From the NCBI RefSeq assembly GCF_006517235.1, contig NZ_CP041188.1, positions 4,650,001-4,714,000 of the forward strand: a stretch of DNA of 64,000 nt, read 5' to 3'. Shown in pieces: positions 51,062-59,682 of the stretch. Source of the DNA: Pseudarthrobacter sp. NIBRBAC000502772 (GTDB lineage: Bacteria > Actinomycetota > Actinomycetes > Actinomycetales > Micrococcaceae). The notes beneath the pieces were generated by a model that was not told the DNA's origin, searched no databases, and was given only the letters and a program-made list of their open reading frames with translations. Made by a program: the position numbers and the translations under genes. Each line of letters begins with the position of its first letter. Positions within the stretch are counted from its first letter, which is position 1.

Positions 51062-51919
51062 TTAGAGCGTGCGGGCGGCGAGGAACTGTTCCAATGCCTC
51101 AAGGTCGTCGGTGTTGATGTGGTCCACGCCGGCGTCGAAGAGTTCGTTCCAGACAGCTTCGCGTGCGGAGCCGGGCTGGTCAGGGGTGGCCCAGAAGCGG
51201 ACCCGGTAGCCCTTGGCGTGGGCGTCAGTCACGTATGCCTGGAGCTTGGTGCGTTCGGCCTCGGGCATGGGGCCCACACCCTGCCAGGTGAAGAGTTTGG
51301 TCCAGTTGTCGCTGATCAGCGGCATCAGCCCGGCAGGCATACCGGAGGTGAGGTTAGCGGAGCGTCCGTCATAGAAGCCGAACCGCTTTTCCTGCGCCTG
51401 CATGGTGGCCAAGGGGCGGTTTCCGCTGATGACGGCGGTGACGGGCCCGGTGTTGGTGGTGCCGTTGCTGTAGCGGCTCATGATGTCCCGGTGCTCGGCC
51501 AGTTCCTGCTCGATGGCGGCGTAGGTGGCCTCGCCTTCACTCTTGATGTCGATCAGGAGCTGCAGGCTGCCGTCCCAGTGGGGGTAAACGCTGTGGCCCT
51601 GGTTCCGGACCAGCTCGTCCAGGGGATCGAGGTAGAGGCTCTCGAGAGTTACTCCGGGCTTGGCATCCTCAACGTCGTGGGCCACCAGAAGTTCGCCGTC
51701 CACCAGCCACACGTCGGCCTCAACGCTGGTGAACCCATGCTCCAGCGCATCGAACAGGGGACGATCGTGCTCATAGTCGTTGTGGGCATGGGCTGCGGCC
51801 AGCGGCTGTCCGAGGACCACGGACGACGGCGCGTTGGCGGGATTCGCAGCCGGCGGGGCGGCGATTCCGGTCAGGGAAGCTAGGACGGCGAGGGCGGCAA
51901 GGGTGCTTTTCACGAACAC
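51062..51919 (-). CDS. Secreted PI-PLC/GDPD-fold phosphodiesterase, AIM6-like
   Basis: 285 residues: signal peptide, then AAHAHNDYEHDRPLFDALEHG and SVEADVWLVDGELLVAHD, the catalytic His and Glu/Asp set of the PLC-like phosphodiesterase superfamily closest to AIM6-type proteins; LLIDIKSEG follows. GTG 51919 is 6 nt after ggag. It likely hydrolyses glycerophosphodiesters. Forms an operon with the metallophosphoesterase gene. Confidence 0.82.
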   Translation of the reverse strand: MFVKSTLAALAVLASLTGIAAPPAANPANAPSSVVLGQPLAAAHAHNDYEHDRPLFDALEHGFTSVEADVWLVDGELLVAHDVEDAKPGVTLESLYLDPLDELVRNQGHSVYPHWDGSLQLLIDIKSEGEATYAAIEQELAEHRDIMSRYSNGTTNTGPVTAVISGNRPLATMQAQEKRFGFYDGRSANLTSGMPAGLMPLISDNWTKLFTWQGVGPMPEAERTKLQAYVTDAHAKGYRVRFWATPDQPGSAREAVWNELFDAGVDHINTDDLEALEQFLAARTL

Positions 51920-51950
51920 GGAGTACTCCTACGCATACAGGGGATTCTCC

Positions 51951-51974
51951 GCCCGGCCGGTTGGGGGGCCGGGC
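51951..51974 (-). terminator. Hairpin after the kinase gene
   Basis: 8-bp stem gcccggcc/ggccgggc with an 8-nt loop in the 171-nt gap between the kinase stop and the phosphodiesterase start. Another short dyad (gccgtgc/gcacggc, 52066-52081) sits nearer the stop. No T-run on the minus-strand 3' side. Confidence 0.4.
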
Positions 51975-52090
51975 AAAAGAGGGCGTGAAAAGACTGCCGG
52001 TCGCGGAAAAACGGCGAAGGACCTCCCGGTTGCCGGACGGTGAACTGGAAGGGACCAATGCCCGTGCCGTGCCAGCACGGCCAGCCTGCG

Positions 52091-53266
52091 TTACGGCGCC
52101 CCCAGGTAAACGCTGACGGTGGTCCCGCCGCTGGGGCTGGGAGAGATTTCCAGCCGTCCCCTGTGCGCGGCAGCGATCCTGGCACACGTGGCCAGGCCCA
52201 GCCCCGTGCCGGCAGGGTCGCCTTCCCGGTGCAGGCGGACGAGCGGTTCAACCACCCGGCGCCGGTCCCCCGCGCCGATCCCCTTGCCGTTGTCCTCCAC
52301 CCGCACCAGGACGCCGGCTCCGGAGTCCTGCCCGGTGACGCTGATGACCGGGGGAACGTCCTGGCGGCGGTAGGCCACCGCGTTCTGGATCAGGTTCTGC
52401 AGCGCTACCCGCATCTGGCTTTCGTCAGCGTCGAAAACAAAGTCCTCGCATTGCACCACGGCACCGGCTTCCCGCAGGCCCAGGCTGAGGTCATCGGCGA
52501 CCTCCTTCACCAGGGCAGCCAGCGACAGCCGGGACCTGGACAGCGAACCGCCGATGGACGCGAACGCAAGCAGTTCCTCCACCATGGACAGCATCCTCCG
52601 CGCACTGCTGCCCACGATTTCCAGATACTCTGCAGCCTCCTCCGTCTGGCCCCTTGCGGCGTCCGTGGCACCCAGCTCGACGTAACCCAGGATGGAGGTC
52701 AGCGGATTGCGGAGGTCATGGCTGACCCGGCCGGTGAATTCAGCAAGCCGTTCATTGCTGCCCTTGGCTTCATCGAGGGCGTCGGCCAGGGCACCGTGGA
52801 GTGCCGTGACCCGCCGGGCAGCCAGCAGGCGGGTGTGCAGGACGAAGGGGTCCAACGGCTTGGTCACGTAGTCGTCCGCCCCGGCCCGCATGCCTTCCAG
52901 CACGTCCTCTTGGGCGCCGTGCGAGGTCAGCAGTACAACGTACGTATAGGAGCTTGTCTCGGCGGCCCGGATCGCCCGGCACAGGTCAAACCCGTCGAGC
53001 CCGGGCATCATCAGGTCGCTAACCACCACCTGGGGACGCCGCTCCAGGTAAAGCTGCCACGCCGTGTCACCGTCCGCGGCCACAATGCATTTATGCCCGA
53101 ATTTCTCGACGGCGGCCTTCGCCACGAGCAGGGACCCTTCGTCGTCGTCGACAACCAGCACCGTCATGGCGGCCCCGGAGTTGCCCAGCAGTCCGGAAAT
53201 CTTCGCGACGTCCACGTCCGGGCGGCCCAGCCCGCCCGGCGCACTCCACTTCGAATCAACAGTCAT
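52091..53266 (-). CDS. Soluble REC-histidine kinase hybrid
   Basis: 391 residues in the order receiver (about 35-150: VLVVDDDE, phospho-Asp in VVSDLMMPG, Lys in TKPLDP), HisKA (H-box VSHDLRNPLTSILGY), HATPase (NLIQNAVAY, VEDNGKGIG, GTGLGLATCARI). There are no membrane segments, so it is cytoplasmic. The N-terminal REC suggests it is itself controlled by another kinase. ATG 53266 is preceded by gggggcct; a start at 53167 would also keep all domains. No partner regulator lies nearby. Confidence 0.85.
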   Translation of the reverse strand: MTVDSKWSAPGGLGRPDVDVAKISGLLGNSGAAMTVLVVDDDEGSLLVAKAAVEKFGHKCIVAADGDTAWQLYLERRPQVVVSDLMMPGLDGFDLCRAIRAAETSSYTYVVLLTSHGAQEDVLEGMRAGADDYVTKPLDPFVLHTRLLAARRVTALHGALADALDEAKGSNERLAEFTGRVSHDLRNPLTSILGYVELGATDAARGQTEEAAEYLEIVGSSARRMLSMVEELLAFASIGGSLSRSRLSLAALVKEVADDLSLGLREAGAVVQCEDFVFDADESQMRVALQNLIQNAVAYRRQDVPPVISVTGQDSGAGVLVRVEDNGKGIGAGDRRRVVEPLVRLHREGDPAGTGLGLATCARIAAAHRGRLEISPSPSGGTTVSVYLGAP

Positions 53267-53360
53267 GAGGCCCCCAGGCCATTTATCGTCACGAAGCCAG
53301 CCCACAATAGGTCCGCTGGACCTAATCGTCCCACGGACCACGCTGGCAGGGATCGAACCA

Positions 53361-53389
53361 CCAGCCGCCGTCGGACGCGAGGATGGCGC
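53361..53389. repeat. 29-nt dispersed repeat, copy B
   Basis: Identical to 45240-45268. On the minus strand AILASDGGW continues here as WFDPCQRG. It lies in the 201-nt divergent gap between the kinase and the zinc-ribbon gene and overlaps no intact gene. Confidence 0.7.
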
Positions 53390-53467
53390 TCCAATTCCAG
53401 GGCGCCCGCACGGACCAGCAGGCATAAGCTAGATGCAGAACGTCTCTTCCAACGCCGGGAGGTCATC

Positions 53468-53791
53468 GTGGACACTGAAACCGCCGATGTTATCGATCAT
53501 GATGTCACCACCATCATCTGCGTGTGCGGCAACACCGTCAGCAAGGACGGGTTGATTCAGGCGAACTCAGAAGGCGTCCCGGTCTTCATCGGAGAGACCA
53601 GCCCGGTCCCAGCGGAGCTGGCGGAATGGCCGGCGGATGGGGAGCTCTACACGCTGTGTCCGTCATGCGGCCGCGTGTACCGTGACTCGGTCATCGAGGA
53701 GACGGGGACCGCACCCGTTGCTTTCCGGGTCGACGTCAGCGCCGGCCCAATGGCCGAGGCCATCCGGGTCCACTGGAACCTCAGCACGTAG
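53468..53791 (+). CDS. Small protein with a putative zinc-binding CxC...CPSC motif
   Basis: 107 residues from GTG 53468 (gggagg 6 nt upstream). IICVCGNTV and LCPSCGRVY give a CxC-CxxC arrangement that looks like a split zinc ribbon. No membrane segment, no recognised family. Open reading frame without good competitors, and the start is well supported. Confidence 0.65.
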   Translation: MDTETADVIDHDVTTIICVCGNTVSKDGLIQANSEGVPVFIGETSPVPAELAEWPADGELYTLCPSCGRVYRDSVIEETGTAPVAFRVDVSAGPMAEAIRVHWNLST

Positions 53792-53881
53792 GCCAGGCCG
53801 CGTCCTCAGAGGCCAGAACCTGGCAGAGCGGCAGACCTTCCGAACCTTTCATTGGACGGGGAGGGGCCGCATGATAGGCGC

Positions 53882-55246
53882 ATGACTGAAATCGCATCAG
53901 CCGACGAATCCGCTGTTGCCAAGGCTCAGCGCGAGCTCGAAGCGGCCGGCGTCCGCACCGTGATCGGCACGGTGGTGAATGCTTCGGGCATCACGCTGGC
54001 CAAGAGCGTTCCGTTAGCCCGGCTCAAGGCCTTCCACCAATCCGGGATGGGCGCTGCCCCCGTCTGGCATGTTTTCACCATCGACGGCGGGATAGCGTTC
54101 ACGGACAGCATCACCCCCGTTGGCGATATGCGCCTCAAGATCGATATTGGGGGACTCCGTGTCCTGCAGGCTGGCCGGGCATGGGCACCGGGCAGCCTTT
54201 TTGAACAGGACGGGGCCGCGTCTCCGGCCTGTGCCCGCGGCCTTCTGGCCGGCGTCCACGGCAGCCTCGACGAGGCCGGATACCAGGCACTCGTGGGCCA
54301 CGAACTGGAATTCTTCCTCGTCGCCCCGGACGGTTCAGCACTGGAAACCACACCCTGGGTTCCGTACGGGGCAACCGGCCTCCTGGACCGGTCGGAATTC
54401 CTCGATGATCTGCTGTCGGTGCTGAACCATGCCGGCATTCCGATGGAACAGATCCACGCCGAGTACGGCAGGAACCAGTTCGAGTTTTCGCTTCCCCCTG
54501 CTTCGCCGGTTCAGGCAGCGGACACCGTGGTCGTTGCCAAGATCATCGTTGGCATCGTCGCCCGGGCCCACGGCATGCAGGCCTCGTTCTCCCCGCTGCC
54601 CTTTCCCGGCACCGTTGGAAACGGAGCCCACCAGCACTTTTCGTTCCACAAGAACGGCCTGCCGCTGTTCTCCGGCGGCAGCGGACCGCACGGCATCTGC
54701 CCCGAGGGAGGCGCGGCCATTGGCGGAATCATCGCAGGACTGCCCGATATCCAGGGTTTCCTCACGGGATCAATCTTGTCCGGAAGCCGGTTGGCACCCG
54801 GCACGTGGTCGGGCGCCTACTTATGCTGGGGCCTGGAAAACCGGGAGGCCTCAGTGCGTTTTCTGAACGAGGGCAACAGCAATCCGCACGGAGCCAACGT
54901 CGAGGTGAAAATCGTCGACCCGTCGGCAAACGTGTATCTGGCCTCCGCAGCCATCCTCGCGCTCGCCCTTGACGGCATCCGTACCGGACGCAGGCTTCCG
55001 GCAGAGATCCCGGGTGACCCCGGACGGCTTTCGGAAGACGAGCGGCACCGGGCCAACGTCCGGCTGCTCCCAAACTTCCCCACCGCCATCATCGACACGC
55101 TGGACACGTCACGCCTTGCACGCGGGCTTCTCGGAGACGCGATCGTCGACGCCACGGTGGCCGTCCGGCGCTACGAACAGCGAATCGCGGCGGACCTCTC
55201 GCCGGAGGAGCTTGCTGAACGCTTTCGGCTTGCCTGGTCGATCTGA
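53882..55246 (+). CDS. Glutamine synthetase-like protein, FluG C-terminal-type
   Basis: 454 residues, GS-I-like: GHELEFFLVAPDG, EYGRNQFEFSLPP, FPGTVGNGAHQHFSF, NREASVRFL and ANVEVKIVDPSANVYLASAAIL. The N-terminal beta-grasp domain is short and differs from GlnA (VNASGITLAKSVPLARL). It overlaps the amidohydrolase gene by 1 nt. GS-like plus amidohydrolase in one unit mirrors the two halves of fungal FluG. It probably forms a gamma-glutamyl amide of an unknown amine. Confidence 0.85.
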   Translation: MTEIASADESAVAKAQRELEAAGVRTVIGTVVNASGITLAKSVPLARLKAFHQSGMGAAPVWHVFTIDGGIAFTDSITPVGDMRLKIDIGGLRVLQAGRAWAPGSLFEQDGAASPACARGLLAGVHGSLDEAGYQALVGHELEFFLVAPDGSALETTPWVPYGATGLLDRSEFLDDLLSVLNHAGIPMEQIHAEYGRNQFEFSLPPASPVQAADTVVVAKIIVGIVARAHGMQASFSPLPFPGTVGNGAHQHFSFHKNGLPLFSGGSGPHGICPEGGAAIGGIIAGLPDIQGFLTGSILSGSRLAPGTWSGAYLCWGLENREASVRFLNEGNSNPHGANVEVKIVDPSANVYLASAAILALALDGIRTGRRLPAEIPGDPGRLSEDERHRANVRLLPNFPTAIIDTLDTSRLARGLLGDAIVDATVAVRRYEQRIAADLSPEELAERFRLAWSI

Positions 55247-56388
55247 TGGCGGGCGGTTCTTTCCCGGACTTCGTCGAACAAGTCAGGCTGATTGATCACC
55301 ACGTGCATGGCGCGTTCCACGCTGACGGTGATGAGGCACGCTTTCAGAACTCGCTCAACGAGGGAAACACCGAACCACTGGCCAAGCCCGAGGACACCTA
55401 TGACACCCAAATCGGGCTCGCCATCCGGCGCTGGTGCAGCGGCATTCTGGATTTGCCGCGGCACGCTTCACCAGCGGACTACTGGAGCCGGCGCTCCGAG
55501 CTTGGAGAACTCGAGGTGTGCCGCCGCATGACCCGCGCTGCCGGCGTGAGCGACTGGCTGATCGATACAGGACTGGATGCCGCTGGCTACCTCGGCACGG
55601 CGGGCATGGCCGACGTCTCCGCTGGGCGGACCCATGAGATCGTTCGGCTGGAACGGCTCGCCGAGTCTGTGATCCGGGAGATCGCCAATCCGGCAGATTA
55701 CGTCGACGAGTTCGGCAAGCGGCTTCACGAGCTCACCCGCAGCGCCGTGGGCGTCAAAACAGTTCTCGCCTACCGCGCAGGATTCGACCAGGATCTCAGC
55801 CGGCCGGCTCCGGCTGCGGTTGTTGAAGCGGCCCGCCGCTGGCAGGAGAACGCGCACGCCGGCAGCAACGCGAAGCTCACCGATGTGACGCTCATTGCCC
55901 ACGGGATCCACACGGCGGTGTCGATGAAGCTTCCGCTGCAATTCCATGTGGGATTCGGTGACCGCGACCTGGACCTCCACAAAACCAATCCCCTGTACCT
56001 CCTGGATTTTCTGCGGTCCCCCGAAGTCCGGGACACACCCATCATGCTGCTCCACTGCTATCCGTTCGAGCGCGAGGCCGGCTATTTGGCCCACGCCTTT
56101 GAGAACGTCTACCTCGATGTGGGCCTTGCCGTGAACTTCACCGGGTCACGGAGCCGGGATCTGGTGGCCCGCTCATTTGAACTGGCTCCCTTCACGAAAA
56201 TCCTGTACTCCTCCGACGCGTTGGGCCCGGCCGAACTTCACTACCTCGGCGCGAGACTGTGGCGCAACGCAATCACCAAGGTAGTGGGCGGATGGATCGA
56301 CGACGACGACTGTTCCGAGGCAGACGCCCGCAAGATCGTGCAACTCGTCGCACACGACAACGCCCGCCGCGTGTACGCACTCCCCTGA
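55246..56388 (+). CDS. Amidohydrolase, FluG N-terminal-type
   Basis: 380 residues, TIM-barrel amidohydrolase-2 fold: metal site LIDHHVHG at residues 15-22, LPLQFHVGFGD, MLLHCYPFEREAGYLAH, VYLDVGLAVNF and ILYSSDALGPAELHYLGA (late Asp). Translationally coupled to the GS-like gene by a TGATG overlap. It may hydrolyse the gamma-glutamyl product or a related amide; reaction unknown. Confidence 0.85.
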   Translation: MAGGSFPDFVEQVRLIDHHVHGAFHADGDEARFQNSLNEGNTEPLAKPEDTYDTQIGLAIRRWCSGILDLPRHASPADYWSRRSELGELEVCRRMTRAAGVSDWLIDTGLDAAGYLGTAGMADVSAGRTHEIVRLERLAESVIREIANPADYVDEFGKRLHELTRSAVGVKTVLAYRAGFDQDLSRPAPAAVVEAARRWQENAHAGSNAKLTDVTLIAHGIHTAVSMKLPLQFHVGFGDRDLDLHKTNPLYLLDFLRSPEVRDTPIMLLHCYPFEREAGYLAHAFENVYLDVGLAVNFTGSRSRDLVARSFELAPFTKILYSSDALGPAELHYLGARLWRNAITKVVGGWIDDDDCSEADARKIVQLVAHDNARRVYALP

Positions 56389-56441
56389 GCGCCGGCACGA
56401 GATCCGAGCAAGCAGAACGGACATCATGCTGAACCTGGCGC

Positions 56442-56477
56442 AGCGGACGACGGCGGGACCTCCCGCCGTCGTCCGCT
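56442..56477. terminator. Palindromic element, copy 11 (CC centre)
   Basis: A perfect 17-bp stem with cc centre, 53 nt after the amidohydrolase stop and 35 nt before the stop of the convergent membrane-protein gene. Confidence 0.82.
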
Positions 56478-56512
56478 TGAGTCAGTGCCGCACAGCTTGT
56501 GACTCTCTGCCG

Positions 56513-56953
56513 TCAGCACTTCACCGTGGCGCTGCTGTGGATCGCTGAATCCGCTGCCCGCCCGTCGCGCAGGCTGGCCTGGCACTCTGCCGCGCGTGCG
56601 GCGACGTCGCCATGAACGGCAAAAGTAATTGCCTCGACAACAGCGATTTGGCCGGTTGTGTCAGGGACACCGGGAAATTGCACCTGCGGCGCCTCAACTG
56701 CGGCCACCGGCGACTCTTGCGTGGACCGCATGCGAAGAATCGCGATGGCGGAAATAAGGCACCAGGCAACGTTCGTGACCACTGAGGGCCACGCTTCGTG
56801 GACCGCACCATTAATGATGAAGGCACATGCACCGATGAGGTTGGCCACCTGGAAGTGCTTGCCGGCCTTCACCCAACCCATGGAGACAGACAGGTATGCC
56901 GACAGGATCAGAACTGCCCCTGACCAGCCTGCAATTTCCCACATCAGTTCCAT
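56513..56953 (-). CDS. CBU_0592-like membrane protein
   Basis: 146 residues with three hydrophobic segments in the first 80 (EIAGWSGAVLILSAYLSVS, FQVANLIGACAFIINGAV, VVTNVAWCLISAIAIL), the CBU_0592 pattern, then a soluble tail of about 65 residues. ATG 56953 follows aaaggac. Function unknown. Divergent from the LysR gene. Confidence 0.75.
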   Translation of the reverse strand: MELMWEIAGWSGAVLILSAYLSVSMGWVKAGKHFQVANLIGACAFIINGAVHEAWPSVVTNVAWCLISAIAILRMRSTQESPVAAVEAPQVQFPGVPDTTGQIAVVEAITFAVHGDVAARAAECQASLRDGRAADSAIHSSATVKC

Positions 56954-57077
56954 GATGTCCTTTCAGAGGTGATGCCCGTCGTCTCCCGCAGGCCCGTCGT
57001 TTTAACAGCAATTATGAGTAAGACCCACCTTTAGAGCAATTGCATTCCACTGAAGACATGGTTTAGAACTACTTAAC

Positions 57078-58001
57078 ATGGACATCGATCCGCGCAGGCT
57101 GCGCGTGCTTCTTGCTGTTGCCCGCACGGGCGGGGTGCTGGCTGCGGCTGACGAACTGGGAATCAGCCCCTCGGCCGTCTCACAGCAGCTCACCAAATTG
57201 GAAGACGAAACCGGGCATGCCTTGGTGGTTCGCACGCCCAAAGGCTCAGTTTTGACACCCGCCGGCCTGGCAGTGGCGGAAGCCGGCGAGGAGATTGAAC
57301 GTGCTCTCAGCGTTGCCCGCGCCCGGATCGAAGGCGGGGCCACGGTGGCTGGCGTCGTGCGCGTGGGCGGATTCACCAGCTTTGTCAGGACGGTGGTGAT
57401 CCCGCGCCTGCCCGAGTGGCGCACGCAGTACCCGCAATTGCAGATCCGGATCGTCGAGGATGACTTTCCGGACCTGATGCGGCTGCTCCGCCAGCGCCAG
57501 CTCGACGCCGTCGTGGTGGAGCTCGATTCGACCACGGCCGAGCAGCGTTCGCTCTCCGCCGGAATGACTGAGGAGCCCTTGCTGGACGAGCCGTGGAAGC
57601 TGGTGGTCCCTTCCGGTGCCCTGCTCACCACCGAGAACATCGACCTGGCCCGGCTGCCCCTGCCGTGGCTCGGCGTCGACCCAACAGCCGCCAACGCTGC
57701 GGTGCTCGGCCGGCTCCGTCAGTCAACGGGCGCCCAGATGGAGAGTGCGCACCAGTACCAGGAAACACTGACCGCACTCGCACTCGTCGCCGCCGGCGAA
57801 GGAATTGCGATCGTGCCCACCCTGGCACTAAGCGGCATCGCCCACGACGGAGTGGACGTCCTGGACGTCCCCGGACTCGGAACCCGTCGCATCGTTCTGC
57901 GACGGTTCGATCGGCGGCGGTCACCCAGCACGCCGGTGGACACCGTCGCACGCCTGCTGCGGGAATCGGCTGCGGCGTTCGACACACGGTCAACACCCTG
58001 A
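57078..58001 (+). CDS. LysR-family transcriptional regulator
   Basis: 307 residues: helix-turn-helix LAAADELGISPSAVSQQLTKLEDETGHALV and a type 2 binding-like effector domain (VRVGGFTSFVRTVVIPRL, LVAAGEGIAIVPTLAL). The 124-nt gap to the divergent membrane-protein gene has short palindromic pieces such as gcaattgc (57032-57039) that could be LysR sites. Its regulated genes are not certain; the neighbouring membrane protein is the first candidate. Confidence 0.88.
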   Translation: MDIDPRRLRVLLAVARTGGVLAAADELGISPSAVSQQLTKLEDETGHALVVRTPKGSVLTPAGLAVAEAGEEIERALSVARARIEGGATVAGVVRVGGFTSFVRTVVIPRLPEWRTQYPQLQIRIVEDDFPDLMRLLRQRQLDAVVVELDSTTAEQRSLSAGMTEEPLLDEPWKLVVPSGALLTTENIDLARLPLPWLGVDPTAANAAVLGRLRQSTGAQMESAHQYQETLTALALVAAGEGIAIVPTLALSGIAHDGVDVLDVPGLGTRRIVLRRFDRRRSPSTPVDTVARLLRESAAAFDTRSTP

Positions 58002-58025
58002 ACCACCGCGGGGCGGAAACTCAGA

Positions 58026-58063
58026 GAGCGGACGACGGCGGGAGGTCCCGCCGTCGTCCGCTC
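58026..58063. terminator. Palindromic element, copy 12 (GG centre)
   Basis: An 18-bp stem with gg centre between the LysR gene and the convergent arabinofuranosidase gene. Confidence 0.82.
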
Positions 58064-58083
58064 CTAGTTTGGTCCGGCAAAAG

Positions 58084-59622
58084 TCAGTTCTTGACGACCT
58101 CCAGCTCGATCACAGCCCAGGACAGCGCCGGTAGCGTCAACCGGAGTTCGGAGCCGGTCGCCTTCGCGCCTTCCAGCGGCTTGAGCCCCACCTGGTCCTG
58201 ACGGCTTTGGGTGTTGGTAGTGAAACGGTCCCCGCCCTCCGGAATTTCCAGGACCTCGGCACGGACCACCCGGCGGGCGTCGAACCCGCGCAGGGCCACC
58301 TCGACGTCGGCAGCTTCCTCCAGGCCGCGGTTCGCGAAGAACAGTGCCACGCGCCCCGTTTCCTCGTTCCACGTTGCGCTGACGTCCACCAGGTCCGTGC
58401 CGCCGAAGCGGGCATTCTCGTACTTGTCCGAGTCCACGGACAGCCGCAGGATCTGGCCCTTGGCCAGCTCCGCCATGCGGGCGAACGGGTGGAAGATGGT
58501 CTGCTTCCACGCCGGCCCGTTCTCCTCCGAGAGGATCGGTGCAATGACGTTGACCAGCTGCGCCTGGTTGGCGATCTTGACGCGGTCGCCGTGGCGGAGC
58601 AGCGAGTTCAGCAGGGTTCCCACCACCACGGCGTCCGTGACGTTGTACTTGTCCTCGATGACCCGGGGGTGCTCGCGCCAGCCCGCCTTGGCGACGTTGT
58701 GCGGCTGGTCCTCGGTGTCCAGGCCGCGCTGGTACCAGACGTTCCACTCGTCGAAGGACAGGTTGATGTGCTTTTTGTGTTTGCCCTTGGCACGCACGGC
58801 GTCGGCTGTGGCGATCACGGACTCGATGAAGTAGTCGGTGTCCACTGCGCTGGCGAGGAAGCTGCCGACGTCGCCCTCGTTTTCCTGGTAGTAGGCGTGG
58901 AGGGAGACGTAGTCCACCTCGTCATAGGTGTGCGTCAGGACCGTCTGCTCCCAGTCGCCGAACGTCGGCATGTTGGAGCTGGAACTTCCGCAGGCCACCA
59001 GTTCGATGTCCGGGTCCACGAAGCGCATGGCCTTGGCGGCTTCCTGGGCGAGGCGGCCGTATTCCTCGGCGGTTTTATGGCCGATCTGCCACGGCCCGTC
59101 CATCTCGTTGCCCAGGCACCAGAGCTTGATGTCGAACGGATCCTTGTGGCCGTTCTTGGCGCGGAGGTCGGACCAGTAGGTGCCGCCGGGGTGGTTGGCG
59201 TATTCCACGATCTCGCGGGCCGCGTCCACTCCCCTGGTGCCCAGGTTGATGGCTTCCATGATTTCCGTGCCGGCCTGGCGGGACCAGTCCACGAATTCGT
59301 GCAGGCCGAACGCGTTGGTCTCCACGGTGTGCCAGGCGCCGTCCAGCCGGCGGGGACGGTTTTCCCGCGGGCCGATGCCGTCTTCCCAGTTGTAGCCGGA
59401 GACGAAGTTGCCGCCGGGGTACCGGATGACGGTGGCGCCGAGCTCCTTGACGAGCTTGAGCACGTCCTGGCGGAAGCCGTTCTCGTCAGCCTCCGGGTGG
59501 CCCGGCTCGTAGATGCCGGTGTAGACGCAGCGGCCCATGTGCTCCACGAAGGAGCCGAACAGGCGGCGGGGGACTTCGCCGATGGTGAAGTCGCGGTCGA
59601 GGGTGATCCGTGCGCGGGACAT
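58084..59622 (-). CDS. GH51 alpha-L-arabinofuranosidase
   Basis: 512 residues, GH51: FGSFVEHMGRCVYTGIYEPG at the start, RYPGGNFVSGYNWEDG, acid/base Glu in LWCLGNEMDGPW (about 175-180), nucleophile Glu in LSFDEWNVWYQ (about 295), and a C-terminal beta-sandwich. No signal peptide, so it removes arabinose from imported arabino-oligosaccharides in the cytoplasm. Last gene of the ABC importer operon, which fits. Confidence 0.93.
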   Translation of the reverse strand: MSRARITLDRDFTIGEVPRRLFGSFVEHMGRCVYTGIYEPGHPEADENGFRQDVLKLVKELGATVIRYPGGNFVSGYNWEDGIGPRENRPRRLDGAWHTVETNAFGLHEFVDWSRQAGTEIMEAINLGTRGVDAAREIVEYANHPGGTYWSDLRAKNGHKDPFDIKLWCLGNEMDGPWQIGHKTAEEYGRLAQEAAKAMRFVDPDIELVACGSSSSNMPTFGDWEQTVLTHTYDEVDYVSLHAYYQENEGDVGSFLASAVDTDYFIESVIATADAVRAKGKHKKHINLSFDEWNVWYQRGLDTEDQPHNVAKAGWREHPRVIEDKYNVTDAVVVGTLLNSLLRHGDRVKIANQAQLVNVIAPILSEENGPAWKQTIFHPFARMAELAKGQILRLSVDSDKYENARFGGTDLVDVSATWNEETGRVALFFANRGLEEAADVEVALRGFDARRVVRAEVLEIPEGGDRFTTNTQSRQDQVGLKPLEGAKATGSELRLTLPALSWAVIELEVVKN

Positions 59623-59682
59623 GTGCGGTATCTCCTTGGTTGTGGTTCAGGTCTTTTGGTGAGTGGTCAGCAAGGTGCCGGA

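Noticed and set aside
53344..53366. tRNA T-arm-like ggttcgatccctgcca on the minus strand
   Set aside because: The five-base T-stem does not pair and no acceptor, D or anticodon arm is found nearby.
922..58063. Twelve dispersed palindromes as a CRISPR array
   Set aside because: Copies are kilobases apart, lie between genes and have no spacers; no cas genes are present.
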